Shown: positions 63,460 through 64,000 of the stretch, one piece after another
How the letters are laid out: each line of letters starts with the position of its first letter
Position numbering within the stretch: position 1 is the first letter of the stretch
NCBI GenBank assembly: GCA_051294375.1
Contig: CM119268.1
Location: 15,059,897-15,123,896, forward strand
Length of the DNA stretch: 64,000 nt
Direction of reading: 5' to 3'
From: Paraspadella gotoi
Lineage: Eukaryota > Chaetognatha
Program-made: the position numbers and the translations under genes
Notes under the pieces: model-generated
Databases searched by the model: none
Seen by the model: the letters and a program-made list of their open reading frames with translations, nothing else
What the model was told of the DNA's origin: nothing

Positions 63460-64000
63460 ATGGTTGAGCGTTCCAAGTCCGGCGTCGTCCTTCTCCCGGG
63501 ACTCAACGACGCCGTCCGACCGTCATCCTCTCCAGCCCGTCGTTTCCCCAGAGATGAGACGCTTGACGTTCCCAAGTCCGTCGAGAACCGCGGCGGGCGT
63601 GCCTCTTCCAACACTTCGTCGACCGAGGCCGACTTTAGCGTCATCTCTTCGGCCTCAACCCAACTCGACATAAAAGCCATGCGTGACAAGAGCCGGCTCA
63701 CTCATCGCGGAGGCCTTCGCGGCCGCCGAAAGCCCACGCGGCCGGCCAAGGGCGTGACCGACGTCGGACGCGGAGCGAGAGACTCGATCGGCAGCCTCTC
63801 CGTGACCTCCGACTTTGGAAGCCGCGAATCCGGCATCTCCGAGACGATGGACTCTCCCACCGCCGAGGAGATCGTGGCGTCGTTCACGCCATCTCAAGCG
63901 ACGTTATCCACGCCCGCGGCGCCGCCCTGGCGGTCATCGCCCGCTCACGCCGCCAACGAAGGCATCGCCGCCATAATGACGTCGTCGTTCCACGGTCGCG
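63460..64000 (+). CDS. 5' part of an unidentified Ser/Thr-rich protein, runs off the right edge
   Basis: Starting from ATG in the context CAAAATGG, just after a CT array, the frame stays open to the end of the window: 180 residues without a stop. It begins MVERSKSGVVLLPGLNDAVR and continues as polar, disordered sequence with a basic block (KSRLTHRGGLRGRRKPTRPA), then RDSIGSLSVTSDFGSRESGI and SPTAEEIVASFTPSQATLST. The basic block loosely resembles a capping-protein-interaction motif (L-x-H ... R-x-R-R-x-P), as in CD2AP, CIN85 or FAM21, but the match is weak. Codon use is GC-rich and regular, unlike the flanks, which supports a real exon. No catalytic domain is visible yet. Confidence 0.7.
   Translation, partial: MVERSKSGVVLLPGLNDAVRPSSSPARRFPRDETLDVPKSVENRGGRASSNTSSTEADFSVISSASTQLDIKAMRDKSRLTHRGGLRGRRKPTRPAKGVTDVGRGARDSIGSLSVTSDFGSRESGISETMDSPTAEEIVASFTPSQATLSTPAAPPWRSSPAHAANEGIAAIMTSSFHGR

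Overview
This is eukaryotic, animal DNA. The genes are split by GT-AG introns, and the recognisable proteins are animal ones: a muscle/cytoskeletal tropomyosin, a BHLHE22-type neural bHLH factor, a TESK-family kinase, a SPAG8-like ciliary microtubule protein, an MFS transporter, a kelch/coiled-coil protein and an EGF-type membrane ligand. The tropomyosin C-terminus (FNEMSGY) is closest to the LTGY-type ends of molluscan and annelid tropomyosins, so a spiralian invertebrate is a weak guess; the species cannot be named. There are no operons, ribosome binding sites or prokaryotic features.

Layout: 1-3.0 kb is low-complexity intergenic DNA with one copy of a dispersed repeat. 3.05-4.9 kb (+) is tropomyosin. 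7.9-10.7 kb (-) is the bHLH gene. 10.7-22.2 kb is gene-poor, rich in CT/GA arrays, and holds seven of the eight N-gaps. 22.2-25.8 kb (-) is the MFS transporter. 25.8-30.6 kb is intergenic with microsatellites. 30.6-40.9 kb (+) is the TESK-like kinase, whose 4.2 kb fourth intron holds a ~3.2 kb palindrome. 42.5-43.7 kb (+) is the SPAG8-like gene and 44.2-46.2 kb (+) a two-pass membrane protein of unknown family. They are followed by a minus-strand cluster: an SRPBCC-domain protein (46.9-48.1 kb), a kelch protein (48.6-51.7 kb), an EGF-type ligand (53.0-54.1 kb) and fragments of further genes (55.0, 57.0 and 58.3-58.6 kb). A new plus-strand gene begins at 63,460 and runs off the right edge.

Two global properties matter to any reader. 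First, dozens of long (CT/GA)n arrays punctuate the window, and five of the eight N-gaps abut such an array or a short GA/CT stub. Second, several conserved genes read correctly only if single bases are added or removed (tropomyosin exon 1, TESK exons 5-6, MFS exons 5-6, a kelch splice donor, possibly the bHLH exon 1-2 and EGF tail junctions). Other genes beside them (SPAG8-like, two-pass membrane, SRPBCC) splice without a fault. Base-level consensus errors are the simplest explanation. The genes show no shared pathway; they look like an ordinary stretch of animal genome. I found no convincing new defence or mobile system. The most unusual structure is the intronic palindrome and the repeat family it belongs to.
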